Program-made: the position numbers and the translations under genes
DNA from: Methylocystis parvus OBBP
GTDB taxonomy: Bacteria > Pseudomonadota > Alphaproteobacteria > Rhizobiales > Beijerinckiaceae
Assembly: GCF_027571405.1 (NCBI RefSeq)
Contig: NZ_CP092968.1
Span: forward strand, 620,001 to 684,000
Length of the DNA stretch: 64,000 nt
Direction: 5' to 3'
Shown: positions 8,305-20,666 of the stretch, one piece after another
Numbering within the stretch: the first letter of the stretch is position 1
Layout of the letters: every line of letters begins with the position of its first letter
Notes under the pieces: model-generated
Databases searched by the model: none
The model's input: only the letters and a program-made list of their open reading frames with translations
What the model was told of the DNA's origin: nothing

Positions 8305-8718
8305 TCAGGAGAAAAGCGGCGGCGCGCGCGCCGGATGCGCGGCGCGCCATCGTGCGGCGGGCGCCGTGAAGCGACGCGGGAAAACAATGGCGATCTCGCC
8401 TGCGCGAACCGGCGGCGCAAGGAAGCCGGGGCGCGCGTCGACGATCGATCCGAAGACGCAGGCGAGACAGGCCTCGCAATCATTCGTAACTCGAGTCGCG
8501 GGCGCGCGGGTTTCGCCGCCCGGCGCCGCGACGCCGGCTGCTTTGCATTTCTGGCCGAGGGCCGCGCCGCTATGCGAGCGCGCGCCCTGCGCATGAAGCG
8601 CCGGCCCCTGCGCGACAAAGAACAGCGCCATCGCCAGCGCAAGGGCGCTTCGCGCCCAACTGGCGAATCCGACGCCGCGCGTCTTCGCGCTGAAAATATG
8701 GCCCCCTCGATTCCGCAT
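8305..8718 (-). CDS. DUF2946-like small exported or membrane protein
   Basis: A 137-residue protein with an N-terminal hydrophobic segment (about 22-44), an isolated QKC, a cysteine cluster DCEACLAC in the middle and the ending ARAPPLFS. This layout (membrane anchor, Cys-rich centre, short RxPP-type tail) matches DUF2946 proteins, which often sit beside copper-responsive TonB receptors. The cysteines suggest metal binding. It lies 65 bases upstream of the receptor gene on the same strand, so it is probably the first gene of the copper cluster. Another overlapping minus-strand frame (8274-8726) exists but lacks the family features. The function of the family is not established. Confidence 0.65.
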   Translation of the reverse strand: MRNRGGHIFSAKTRGVGFASWARSALALAMALFFVAQGPALHAQGARSHSGAALGQKCKAAGVAAPGGETRAPATRVTNDCEACLACVFGSIVDARPGFLAPPVRAGEIAIVFPRRFTAPAARWRAAHPARAPPLFS

Positions 8719-8783
8719 GAAGCCAAGCTAGCAGCTACGCGCGCTGCTCAGCATGCGACAAAGTCACCGAGACGATTGATATG

Positions 8784-8813
8784 CTTGAAGTGTGCTCTTT
8801 GAGCAACTTGATT
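8784..8813 (+). promoter_or_regulatory. possible RpoH (sigma-32) promoter for hsp20
   Basis: CTTGAA at 8784-8789 is followed after 17 bases by CTTGATT at 8807-8813. The first box matches the alphaproteobacterial heat-shock -35 element well; the second is a weak match to the CYATNT-type -10. It would place the transcript start about 145 bases before the hsp20 ATG, leaving room for the ROSE-like leader. Inferred from pattern and context only. Confidence 0.35.
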
Positions 8814-8831
8814 TGATTTTAGGCAAGCGGC

Positions 8832-8963
8832 GTGCGCGGCGACCCTCTTGAAATCCGCAAAGGCGTTTCCCACCTCGTACTCAGCGCGGGCCATACAGGA
8901 CGCGCGGAAAGGCGCGGCGCGTTATGCAGCGCGCCGCATGTCGCTTCTCATGGAGGATATGTC
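8832..8963 (+). promoter_or_regulatory. ROSE-like RNA thermometer in the hsp20 leader
   Basis: The 5' leader of hsp20 has the features of a ROSE element. A stable 8-bp hairpin (GCGGCGCG 8914-8921 with CGCGCCGC 8930-8937) is followed by the conserved UYGCU box (UCGCU, 8941-8945) a few bases before the Shine-Dalgarno GGAGGA (8952-8957). UUCUC at 8945-8949 can pair with GAGGA, with a G-U pair, hiding the SD at low temperature. ROSE elements control small heat-shock genes in rhizobia and relatives by melting on heating. Structure judged by eye; no folding energy calculated. Confidence 0.6.
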
Positions 8964-9425
8964 ATGCGTCACTTCGATCTTTCGCCCCTCTATCGTCAGA
9001 CCGTGGGCTTCGATCGTCTCTTCAACCTTCTCGATCAGGCGGGCGGCGTCGATTCCGCCTCCACCTATCCGCCTTACAATATCGAGCGGACCGGCGAGAA
9101 CGCCTATCGCGTTACGCTCGCGGTCGCGGGGTTCGCCCGCGATGAGCTGACGATCGAGACGAAAGAGAACGCGCTGTCGATCAAGGGCTCGAAAGAGCAA
9201 TCGCAGCCGTCGGCGGGTCGCGAGATGCTTCATCAGGGCATCGCCGCACGCGCTTTCGAGCGTCGATTCCAACTCGCCGACCACGTCGTCGTGACGGGCG
9301 CGAGCCTTGTCAATGGTCTGCTGCATGTCGATCTCGTCCGCGAGATTCCCGAGGCGCAGAAACCGCGCCGCATCGAGATCGGCGGCTCAGCCGCTCCGCA
9401 GGTCGTGGAGTCGAAAGCCGCGTAA
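8964..9425 (+). CDS. small heat-shock protein Hsp20 (IbpA-like)
   Basis: ATP-independent holdase chaperone of the alpha-crystallin/Hsp20 family, 153 residues from ATG 8964. The SD GGAGGA lies 6 bases upstream and decides this start over longer in-frame options reaching back to 8832. The N-terminus (MRHFDLSPLYRQTVGFDRLF) is typical of bacterial IbpA/HspH, followed by YPPYNIERTGENAYRVTLAVAGF and the alpha-crystallin domain with the GIAARAFERRFQLADHV block near residue 92. It binds unfolding proteins under heat stress and hands them to DnaK/ClpB. Regulation is probably by RpoH and by the ROSE-like leader. It is a single-gene unit ending in a strong terminator at 9448. Confidence 0.93.
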   Translation: MRHFDLSPLYRQTVGFDRLFNLLDQAGGVDSASTYPPYNIERTGENAYRVTLAVAGFARDELTIETKENALSIKGSKEQSQPSAGREMLHQGIAARAFERRFQLADHVVVTGASLVNGLLHVDLVREIPEAQKPRRIEIGGSAAPQVVESKAA

Positions 9426-9447
9426 AAATTCAAACGCGCGAGATGCG

Positions 9448-9475
9448 AGAGGCGCCCGTTCGGGCGCCTCTTTTT
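9448..9475. terminator. Rho-independent terminator after hsp20
   Basis: An 11-bp perfect stem, AGAGGCGCCCG (9448-9458) with CGGGCGCCTCT (9461-9471), is followed by a run of T. The convergent gene on the other strand ends at 9481, so the element probably serves both directions, although the minus strand has a poorer U tract. Confidence 0.85.
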
Positions 9476-9480
9476 GTTTT

Positions 9481-10689
9481 TTATTCCTTCGGCATCGCCA
9501 CGCTTTGCGGCGTCTTCCCGCCTGCGGGGGCGTGGGCGGTCGAGGTTGCGGGCGTCGAAGGCGTCACGACGGTCACGCCCTCCGACGCTTTCGGCGGGAC
9601 GATTGCGCGATGCGATCCGCCGGTTGAGCGAGCGGCGGTCGTACGCGGAGCGGGCGCGGGCGCCGGCGCTTCCGGCGACTTCGCGGCGTGGGTCACGGGC
9701 GCCGGCTTGGCAGTCGGTTCGGTCTTGGCGGTCGGTTCGGCCTTGGCGGTCGGTTCGCGCTTGGCGTCTACTGGCTTTTTCGGCTCCGCCAGTCTGGCCG
9801 TCGCCGGCGTTTTCGCCGTTTCGACGGGCTTTGCGGCGTCGGCCTTCTCGGCGATCGGCCTCGGCTTCTCGGGGACCCTCGACGCTTCGGCGGGCTTTGA
9901 CGGTTCCGCCGCTTTGGGCGGCTCCACAGCCTTCGCGGCTTCGGCAGGTTTCGCAATTTCCGCGGGCTTCGCCCATTCGATCGGCTTCGGCGGCTCCGCC
10001 GGCTTGTTTTGCGGCTCCGCCGGCTTGGCGGTTTCTACCGGCTTCACGGGCGTCCTGGGCGCGGCCTTGGACGCGGGCGCAGCGATGGGCGTGGGGCTCG
10101 AAGGGCGCGCCGTCGGCTCGGTCAATTGAGGCGCGGGCCGGGCCGCCTCCCTGCGAAGAGGTCTGACCGGCTCGGCCGCCGGCTCTTCAGGCGCCGGACG
10201 GGCTGCGCGCCGCGTGCGGTCGGGCGCGCGCGTATCTTCCTGCGGCGAGGCGCGGTCGCGGCCGATCTCTTTCACCACCGGATGCGACCCGCCGAGCTGG
10301 GGGATGAAATCGTCGTCCCGGCGCGCCTGCCGCTCGACCGGCGGCGGACTTCCCAGGCTGACGGCGTGCAGAATCACGCCTTCAAAGGGATCGATGAAGA
10401 AGCGCGTCTCGCCCTCGCGGCGGCTGACGCCCGTCGCGACGATCTGATCGCCCCGACGGCCGAGCGGGCCGACGAGCTGAAATCCCTCGCGCGACAGAAT
10501 GCGCGCGACCGAGCGCCGCGATGCGTAGCGCGGGCCGTCGAAATCGTCGTCGTCGGGCGGCAGTTCGTAGCGATAGGAGTAGGCGAAGGGCCTGAAATAG
10601 AACTGCGCCATCGCGGCGTCGCCGGCCATGGACGCAAGCGCCAGTCCGAACGCCAGCTTGGTTCGCCAGTTCCGCCAAGCAGAAGACAT
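9481..10689 (-). CDS. hypothetical exported protein with Pro/Lys/Ala-rich tail
   Basis: A 402-residue protein with an N-terminal signal peptide (cleavage near MAGDAAMAQ), a compact N-terminal region of about 110 residues (YASRRSVARILSREGFQLVGPLGRRGDQIVATG, likely a small folded domain, with FFIDPFEGVILHAV) and a long low-complexity C-terminal half built from AKPAE, PPKP and EPTAK-like units. Such tails are usual in periplasmic proteins that span the cell wall. The family is common as a hypothetical in Hyphomicrobiales; I assign no activity. Internal 18-bp repeats encode three EPTAK-type units near the end. It is transcribed away from gltB; the divergent spacer is 10690-11159. Confidence 0.75.
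   Translation of the reverse strand: MSSAWRNWRTKLAFGLALASMAGDAAMAQFYFRPFAYSYRYELPPDDDDFDGPRYASRRSVARILSREGFQLVGPLGRRGDQIVATGVSRREGETRFFIDPFEGVILHAVSLGSPPPVERQARRDDDFIPQLGGSHPVVKEIGRDRASPQEDTRAPDRTRRAARPAPEEPAAEPVRPLRREAARPAPQLTEPTARPSSPTPIAAPASKAAPRTPVKPVETAKPAEPQNKPAEPPKPIEWAKPAEIAKPAEAAKAVEPPKAAEPSKPAEASRVPEKPRPIAEKADAAKPVETAKTPATARLAEPKKPVDAKREPTAKAEPTAKTEPTAKPAPVTHAAKSPEAPAPAPAPRTTAARSTGGSHRAIVPPKASEGVTVVTPSTPATSTAHAPAGGKTPQSVAMPKE
9706..9759. repeat. three tandem 18-bp units inside the Pro/Lys-rich gene
   Basis: Near-identical 18-bp units begin at 9706, 9724 and 9742, each starting CTTGGC and containing GTCGGTTCG. They are in frame and encode the six-residue EPTAKx repeats of the C-terminal tail, so repeat-number change would lengthen or shorten the tail without a frameshift. 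Confidence 0.75.
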
Positions 10690-10949
10690 GATCGCTATCC
10701 TTAAGATACGGCCCCAATCGTTTTACCATCTTCGCCCCGATTGCGGCGAGCTTTGGACAAGCGGATGGAACCGCCTTCTTCTTGGGCGGTTGCTTGTCAC
10801 CGGGGCATAAATCTGGCAACTATCGTTGGCGTCGATATGTCAGTCTTGCTGACCTTTCGCCGCCGCTCGCCTGTCGCCAGTCGCCTTTCCCCAAACGCGC
10901 CGCCCGTAAATCCGGCGGCTCGGGCCAAATGACTGACGAAGAATGAGGT

Positions 10950-10966
10950 CTGGCGCGCCTTTTGCC
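10950..10966 (+). promoter_or_regulatory. candidate sigma-54 promoter upstream of gltB
   Basis: TGGCGCGCCTTTTGCC (10951-10966) has GG and GC exactly 10 bases apart and matches the RpoN consensus TGGCACG-N4-TTGC except for an A-to-G change and small flanking differences. It lies about 195 bases before the gltB start on the same strand, within the 470-base gene-free stretch 10690-11159. An RpoN promoter would fit nitrogen control of glutamate synthase. I found no clear NtrC site. The rest of that stretch shows no convincing gene. Confidence 0.4.
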
Positions 10967-11159
10967 TGACGGCGCGGCGGCCCGACCGGGACGGGCGCAA
11001 TCGGGCGGCCGGTCAATCGGCCGATCGCAAGCAGGGGCGGGGACGCGCAAGCGCGCTTCTTTCCGCGTCTATCTTGCTCTATGCAGCTTTATTGAACGAG
11101 GAAGTGACGGGACGACGGCAACGAAAAGATGCGCCGCGCCACGTCGGGGAGACGCCGCC

Positions 11160-15863
<4,704 letters not shown>

Positions 15864-15899
15864 GATTGGCGGGGCAGGCGTCGGGTGAACGCTGTGCAC

Positions 15900-16040
15900 G
15901 AGCAAATCCCTCCCCTTTACGGGGAGGGTGGCCCCGCGAAGCGGGGTCGGGTGGGGTAAAACCCCATCAACGTTAGGGCGGCGCGAACCCCACCTGGCGG
16001 TCTTCGACCGCCGACCTCCCCGTAAAGGGGAGGTATGGGG
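15900..16040. repeat. palindromic intergenic repeat element between gltB and gltD
   Basis: The 19-bp near-palindrome at 15909-15927 (CCTCCCCTTTACGGGGAGG) recurs as its exact reverse complement at 16015-16033, giving a large inverted pair about 87 bases apart. Between them are smaller hairpins: CCCCGCGAAGCGGGG at 15932-15946, GGGGT/ACCCC near 15951-15966 and GGCGGTCTTCGACCGCC at 15996-16012. Bases 15900-15928 match the reverse complement of 61236-61264 with two differences, so this is a dispersed family. It occupies much of the 347-base gap 15864-16210 in the gltB-gltD unit and could affect mRNA stability or the ratio of the two subunits. Confidence 0.8.
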
Positions 16041-16210
16041 CGGGCTCGCCGCCCGAGCTGGTTGTTCGCCCGATCGCCCTGCGCCGGGCGGGACGCGCTT
16101 GACGGGGCTGGGGCGAAAGCGTTTAGAACTTTTGCAAAGTCGCGCAGTGGCGGCGATTGTCGGCGGGCTCGCTCCCGGCTGGCGCCCGATGCGAAAGGTT
16201 GGGAAGCAAT

Positions 16211-17629
16211 ATGGGCAAGGTCACGGGCTTTCTCGAAATCGACCGTCAGGACCGCAAATACAAGCCGGCGGCGGATCGCATTCGCCATTACGACGAATTC
16301 GTCATTCCGCTCACGGAAGAGGCGACCAAGAGCCAGGCGTCGCGCTGTATGGATTGCGGCATTCCGTTCTGCCACAATGGCTGCCCGGTCAATAACCAGA
16401 TCCCGGACTGGAATGACCTCGTCTATCACGGCGAATGGCGGCGCGCGCTCGCCAATCTGCACTCGACCAACAATTTCCCGGAATTCACCGGGCGCGTCTG
16501 CCCGGCGCCCTGCGAGGCCTCCTGCACGCTCAACCTTCAAGACCAGCCCGTCACCATCAAGACGATCGAATGCTCGATCGTCGACCGCGGCTTTTCGGAA
16601 GGGTGGGTGGTCCCCGAGCCGCCCAAGCGCAAGACCGGCCGCCGCGTCGCGATCGTCGGTTCGGGCCCCGGCGGCCTCGCCGCCGCGCAACAGCTCGCGC
16701 GCGCCGGCCACGACGTCCATGTCTATGAGAAGCACGCCAAGGCGGGCGGCCTGCTGCGCTACGGCATCCCGGACTTCAAGATGGAGAAGCATCTGATCGA
16801 CCGCCGCGTCGCGCAGATGGAGGCCGAGGGCGCCGTTTTCCATTACAATGTGAATGTCGGCGTCGACATGAACGTCCGCGACCTCGTCGCGAGCCATGAC
16901 GCCGTGATCCTGGCCGGCGGCGCGGAGCAGCCGCGCGATCTGCCGATCCCGGGCCGCGAGCTGCGCGGGGTCTATTTCGCGATGGACTTCCTGCCGCAGC
17001 AGAACCGCCGCGTTTCGGGCGAACCGCTCAACACGAACGAGCCGATCTTTGCGACCGGCAAGCATGTGGTCGTGATCGGCGGCGGCGACACGGGCTCCGA
17101 CTGCATCGGCACGTCGGTGCGCCATGGCGCATTGTCGGTCACGCAGCTCGAAATCATGCCGCAGCCGCCTGAGTTGGAAAACAAGCTGCTCACCTGGCCG
17201 GACTGGCCGCTGAAGCTGCGCACCTCCTCGTCTCATCAGGAGGGGTCGGACCGGAAATTCTCCGTCCTGACAAAGGAGTTCGTCGGCGAGGGCGGGATCG
17301 TGAAAGGCCTTCGCTGCGTCAAGGTCGACGGCAAGATGCAGGAAGTCCCGGACAGCAGCTTCATTCTAAAGGCTGACCTCGTCCTGCTCGCCATGGGCTT
17401 TGTCTCGCCGATCAAGGAAGGCCTGCTCGAACAGATTGGCGTCGAGCTGGACAATCGCGGCAATGTCGTGGCGGACATGCGGGCCTATAAGACGTCGCGC
17501 GAGAAAGTATTCGCGTGCGGAGACATGCGGCGCGGACAATCGCTCGTCGTGTGGGCCATTCGCGAGGGACGCCAATGCGCCCATGCGGTCGACCTGCACC
17601 TATTGGGCGAAACAAATCTGCCAAGGTGA
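16211..17629 (+). CDS. gltD: glutamate synthase [NADPH] small subunit
   Basis: FAD- and Fe-S-containing small subunit that passes NADPH electrons to GltB. From ATG 16211 it is 472 residues, the expected length; the open frame extends upstream to 16157 but GAAAGGTTGGGAAG supports this start. The N-terminus has the cysteine groups [14 protein letters not shown] and CPAPCEASC that bind two 4Fe-4S clusters, followed by the FAD motif [10 protein letters not shown] and the NADPH motif GGGDTGSD. It probably shares a transcript with gltB and the 69-residue membrane protein, whose ATG follows the stop by 7 bases. Confidence 0.97.
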   Translation: MGKVTGFLEIDRQDRKYKPAADRIRHYDEFVIPLTEEATKSQASRCMDCGIPFCHNGCPVNNQIPDWNDLVYHGEWRRALANLHSTNNFPEFTGRVCPAPCEASCTLNLQDQPVTIKTIECSIVDRGFSEGWVVPEPPKRKTGRRVAIVGSGPGGLAAAQQLARAGHDVHVYEKHAKAGGLLRYGIPDFKMEKHLIDRRVAQMEAEGAVFHYNVNVGVDMNVRDLVASHDAVILAGGAEQPRDLPIPGRELRGVYFAMDFLPQQNRRVSGEPLNTNEPIFATGKHVVVIGGGDTGSDCIGTSVRHGALSVTQLEIMPQPPELENKLLTWPDWPLKLRTSSSHQEGSDRKFSVLTKEFVGEGGIVKGLRCVKVDGKMQEVPDSSFILKADLVLLAMGFVSPIKEGLLEQIGVELDNRGNVVADMRAYKTSREKVFACGDMRRGQSLVVWAIREGRQCAHAVDLHLLGETNLPR

Positions 17630-17636
17630 GGAAACT

Positions 17637-17846
17637 ATGGTCGACGAGAAATTGAACCTTTGGTACTGCGACACCTTCGTCAGTCAGCCCTGGCAATTCT
17701 TCTTTCTGCTGCTGCCGCTCGCCGGCGCCTTCCTCTATGGTCGCGAGAAGAAGAAACTTGGCTGGATCCTGATTGGGACCTGGGTCGTCATCCAGGTGAC
17801 CTTCTCGGCGCTCACCAATTTCGTCTTCAACTGCAACCTCGAATAG
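17637..17846 (+). CDS. small two-helix membrane protein, gltD-linked
   Basis: A 69-residue protein starting MVDEKLNLWYCD, with two membrane segments (about 19-35 and 42-61) joined by the basic loop GREKKK and ending in NCNLE. It starts 7 bases after the gltD stop, with GTGAGGAAA as a ribosome site, and ends just before a strong terminator, so it is the last gene of the gltBD unit. I do not recognise the family. The tight linkage suggests a role with the GOGAT complex or in nitrogen physiology, but that is only inference. Two cysteines (11 and 66) would lie near opposite ends. Confidence 0.75.
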   Translation: MVDEKLNLWYCDTFVSQPWQFFFLLLPLAGAFLYGREKKKLGWILIGTWVVIQVTFSALTNFVFNCNLE

Positions 17847-17864
17847 GCGCAGTCTCTCAACAAG

Positions 17865-17893
17865 AAAAAGCCCCGGTTCGCCCGGGGCTTTTT
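17865..17893 (+). terminator. Rho-independent terminator of the gltBD unit
   Basis: A 10-bp stem, AAAGCCCCGG (17867-17876) with CCGGGGCTTT (17882-17891), carries a loop TTCGC and is followed by further T residues. It closes the gltB-gltD-membrane protein unit and stands 27 bases from the convergent L,D-transpeptidase stop. Confidence 0.88.
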
Positions 17894-17919
17894 TAGTTTG
17901 GGGAGGAAGAGGACGTTCC

Positions 17920-18585
17920 TTAAAGAACGACCACCGCCGTGCCGACCTTCACGCGGCTGAAGAGATCGGTGACGTCGTCATTCGTCATGCGGATGCAGCC
18001 AGAGGAGACGGCCTGTCCGATCGTCCAGGGCTCGTTCGAGCCGTGAATGCGGAACATCGTGTCCTTGCCGCCGGAATAGAGATACATGGCGCGCGCGCCG
18101 AGCGGGTTCTCCTCGCCGCCGGCCATGTGGCGCGGCAGGTCGGGACGGCGCTTCAGCATATCCTTCGGCGGCGTCCAATCCGGCCAGGCTTCCTTGCGGC
18201 CGATATGGACGCGGCCCTTCCAGGTGAAGCCGTCGCGGCCGACGCCGATGCCGTAACGCATCGCCCTGCCATTCGCCATGGAGAGGTAGAGATAACGCCC
18301 TTCCGTATCGACGGTGATGGTGCCGGGCGCTTCGCGGGTCGGATCGGAGACCATCTCGCGGGTCGTCGCCGGGTAATCGCGCTGCAGGCGGGTCTCGTCC
18401 TGCTGGCCGTAGGAAACCTGCTGCCCGCCGCCGTAAGTCGCGCTGTAATCCTGCGCGTCGGCTGGCGTCGCTTCCTCGAACAGGGCCATGAAGCCGCTCT
18501 CTTCCGCCGACGCTCCCGTCGCATAGGCTCCGGCCGTCAGGGCGAAAGCGGCGGCCATGAAAAGGCGAATTTTGAAATGAGACAT
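17920..18585 (-). CDS. L,D-transpeptidase (YkuD/ErfK family)
   Basis: Periplasmic cell-wall enzyme of 221 residues with a signal peptide (cleavage near ATGASA, about residue 27) and a C-terminal YkuD domain. The catalytic motif is complete: HGSNEPWTIG with His181 and SSGCIRM with Cys197. Such enzymes make 3-3 cross-links in peptidoglycan or attach outer-membrane proteins to it, which is frequent in Hyphomicrobiales. The block GVGRDGFTWKGRVHIGRKEAWPDWTPP is also typical. It appears to be a single gene; the 140 bases before it hold only non-coding sequence. Confidence 0.92.
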   Translation of the reverse strand: MSHFKIRLFMAAAFALTAGAYATGASAEESGFMALFEEATPADAQDYSATYGGGQQVSYGQQDETRLQRDYPATTREMVSDPTREAPGTITVDTEGRYLYLSMANGRAMRYGIGVGRDGFTWKGRVHIGRKEAWPDWTPPKDMLKRRPDLPRHMAGGEENPLGARAMYLYSGGKDTMFRIHGSNEPWTIGQAVSSGCIRMTNDDVTDLFSRVKVGTAVVVL

Positions 18586-18725
18586 TTTTGCGGCTCCCAG
18601 AACGCTGCTGGGAGGAACAATGCGGAAGTCGGGCGATTGGTTCCGTGCGCCATCGCACGTTGGTCAACGGCCGGCAAAAATCTTCGCCGTAAAATCGTCG
18701 TGGGCCTTAAGGGTTATGAACGGCG

Positions 18726-20075
18726 TCAGTGAACCGCCGGCCGCCAGCTGTCATCGTCGGCGCGGTTGGGCCGCGGCGGCGGCTCGCCGCCCTCGATGAA
18801 GACATGATGCGCGAGCGCCTGAGCGTCCCCGCTCGCGGGCGGAGAGGAGGGCGCGCGCCGCGCGAGTTCCGAGGCGCCGGATGCGACTGGAGAGGCCGTC
18901 AAACTCTGGACGGGACCGATGGCCGGCCGGTCAGGGAGGGTGGGGGCCGCCGTCGTCGACGGCTTTACCGGCGATCGGAAGACGAGCGGCGCGGCGGGAT
19001 TGGCCGGCGCCGTCGACGTCTGCCCCGGCAGTTGCGGACCCGATGGCGGCGCGGCGGCCGTAGGCTGCGTCTGCTGGGGCGGCGCGGGCTTCCGGCTCTC
19101 GTAGAGTTTCTTGATTTCGTTTGCGACGAAATGCGCGACGCTCAGCGCGCCGGCGTCGGTGAGATGAACGCCGTCGGCCGTGCGCAATTTCACGATCTGG
19201 CCGTTGACGTCGGGACCGAAGGCGCTGAACTGCCCTTTCTCGTCGGCGAGCGCGTCCCAGAGATCGACATAGACGCCGCCGCTCTTCTCGACCCGTTCGC
19301 GAAAAATCTCGTCGAGCTTCCCCATGTCGGCCGAGAAGTTTTCATTCTTCATGACAGGGAGGCCGACCCAGATCACCGGGATCTTCTTTTCGTGGAACGT
19401 CGCGAGGAAGGCGTCGATGCGCGCGACGTAAATTTCTCGCCAGCGCGGAGAGAAGGGCTCCGAGCTTTCGCCGCCCTGCCGCAGGGCCTGGCGGTCGTTC
19501 GAGCCGATCATGACGACCGCGACGTCGACCTTCTGCTGCCCGTTTGCGATCTCCCTGGCGGCCTTCTGCCAATCGTAGAAATCGTCGCGGACCAGGCCGG
19601 AGCTTTCCTTGCTTTTGCGAAGGACGCCGATCTCGGGCTTGTCCGCGAAAGTCTCCTCGAGCCCGTTCGCAAGCAAAATCCCGAGCGTGTCCCCCATCAC
19701 GGCGACGAAATAATTCGCGGCGACCTCCGTCTCTTTGCGTTCCTGGGTAGGTTCCGCGCCGCCGCCGGGGCTGGGCTCGACGCTACGCCTGACGGCGCGC
19801 TTCGGCGCTGCGCTGCGCGCGGCCTCGCCGCCACGCCAGTAGGTCGGCGGACGGTTTTCCTGATGCGGCATGATGCGGCGGACGCGCGAGGGCTCCTCCG
19901 GCCGCGTGACGGGCGCGCGTTTGCCGCCGCCGCCGAAGAGCCCGCCGAAGAAATCCGCGAAAGGGTCCTGCGCGAAGGATGGCGGCGCGAAGGCGAGCAG
20001 GCCGCACAGCGCAAGCAGAAGCAAAGCGAGCGCGCGGCTCAATGGAAAAGCCTTAGCTTTGCGGTCGTTTGACAT
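18726..20075 (-). CDS. SGNH-fold hydrolase family protein (DUF459)
   Basis: Exported protein of 449 residues from ATG 20075; a longer open frame runs upstream but would overlap the divergent gene at 20175. It has a signal peptide (about 10-37, ending SFAQ), a linker rich in basic residues and proline, then an SGNH/GDSL-like domain: MGDTLG (block I variant), MIGSNDRQ (block III, Asn), and TADGVHLTDAG (block V, Asp and His). The usual block I serine appears replaced by Thr in GDTLG, which is worth noting. DUF459 proteins are widespread in rhizobia and relatives, with a likely role in cell-envelope polysaccharide or peptidoglycan acyl groups. A Pro/Ala-rich tail of about 130 residues follows. 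Confidence 0.82.
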   Translation of the reverse strand: MSNDRKAKAFPLSRALALLLLALCGLLAFAPPSFAQDPFADFFGGLFGGGGKRAPVTRPEEPSRVRRIMPHQENRPPTYWRGGEAARSAAPKRAVRRSVEPSPGGGAEPTQERKETEVAANYFVAVMGDTLGILLANGLEETFADKPEIGVLRKSKESSGLVRDDFYDWQKAAREIANGQQKVDVAVVMIGSNDRQALRQGGESSEPFSPRWREIYVARIDAFLATFHEKKIPVIWVGLPVMKNENFSADMGKLDEIFRERVEKSGGVYVDLWDALADEKGQFSAFGPDVNGQIVKLRTADGVHLTDAGALSVAHFVANEIKKLYESRKPAPPQQTQPTAAAPPSGPQLPGQTSTAPANPAAPLVFRSPVKPSTTAAPTLPDRPAIGPVQSLTASPVASGASELARRAPSSPPASGDAQALAHHVFIEGGEPPPRPNRADDDSWRPAVH

Positions 20076-20174
20076 GATCCCAATATGGCGCTTGGCCGCT
20101 CTCTGCGCAAATCGCAGCTTGACGCGCGTGCGCCTTTTGCGCCCAATCTGCTCCGACTCGGAGAGGGGGAACGC

Positions 20175-20636
20175 ATGCGCATATCGGCTGGGGCCAGCAT
20201 TGTTACGGCCGTCGTTCTTTTGGCGAACGGGGCCGCATCGGACGTTTCGGCTGCGCAGCGGGAATATGATCCGCCCGCCGAATATCGGTATCTGCCTTAT
20301 TCCGGCGCGATTCCGTCTTGCGCCGATCCGGGCGTCCTCAGGGAAATCACCGACACCTTCGCCTGGCGCGAGGTGCAATACTGGAATTCCGGCCTCGCCA
20401 TCGTAAATTATGAAAGCGTGGCGGAAACCGGCTACCGCACCAATGGAGCGACCTACATACCGCGCCGTTTTTGTCAGGCTGAAGCGATGTTTGACGACGG
20501 GCGTCGGCGCCGTGTCGTTTACAATGTCGGCGAAGCGCTCGGCTTCATCGGCCTTGGCTCGGGCGTCACATGGTGCGTCGTAGGGCTTGACCGCAACCAT
20601 GCCTTCAGTCCGAATTGCCGCGCCGCCGGACCTTGA
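20175..20636 (+). CDS. hypothetical exported protein
   Basis: A 153-residue protein from ATG 20175, with GAGAGGGGGA just upstream (the frame is open back to 20085). It has a signal peptide (about 1-27, ending DVSA) and a mature part with the pattern SCADPGVLREITDTFAWRE, a NYESV region and three conserved-looking cysteines (SCAD, FCQA, TWCVVGLDR...NC). I recognise it as a type of small periplasmic protein common in Hyphomicrobiales but cannot name a function. It lies 30 bases before the RNase T2 gene on the same strand, so the two are probably co-expressed. Confidence 0.72.
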   Translation: MRISAGASIVTAVVLLANGAASDVSAAQREYDPPAEYRYLPYSGAIPSCADPGVLREITDTFAWREVQYWNSGLAIVNYESVAETGYRTNGATYIPRRFCQAEAMFDDGRRRRVVYNVGEALGFIGLGSGVTWCVVGLDRNHAFSPNCRAAGP

Positions 20637-20666
20637 GCCCGGCCGCCCGAGGCAAAAGGACCTTTC

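Noticed and set aside
10382..10819. A 145-codon minus-strand frame ahead of the Pro/Lys-rich gene
   Set aside because: Overlaps the signal peptide region of the real gene in another frame; only its first 45 codons lie outside that gene and no SD supports it.
15917..17236. A 439-codon minus-strand frame over gltD and the repeat element
   Set aside because: It is antisense to gltD; its start comes from the palindromic repeat and it has no recognisable domain.
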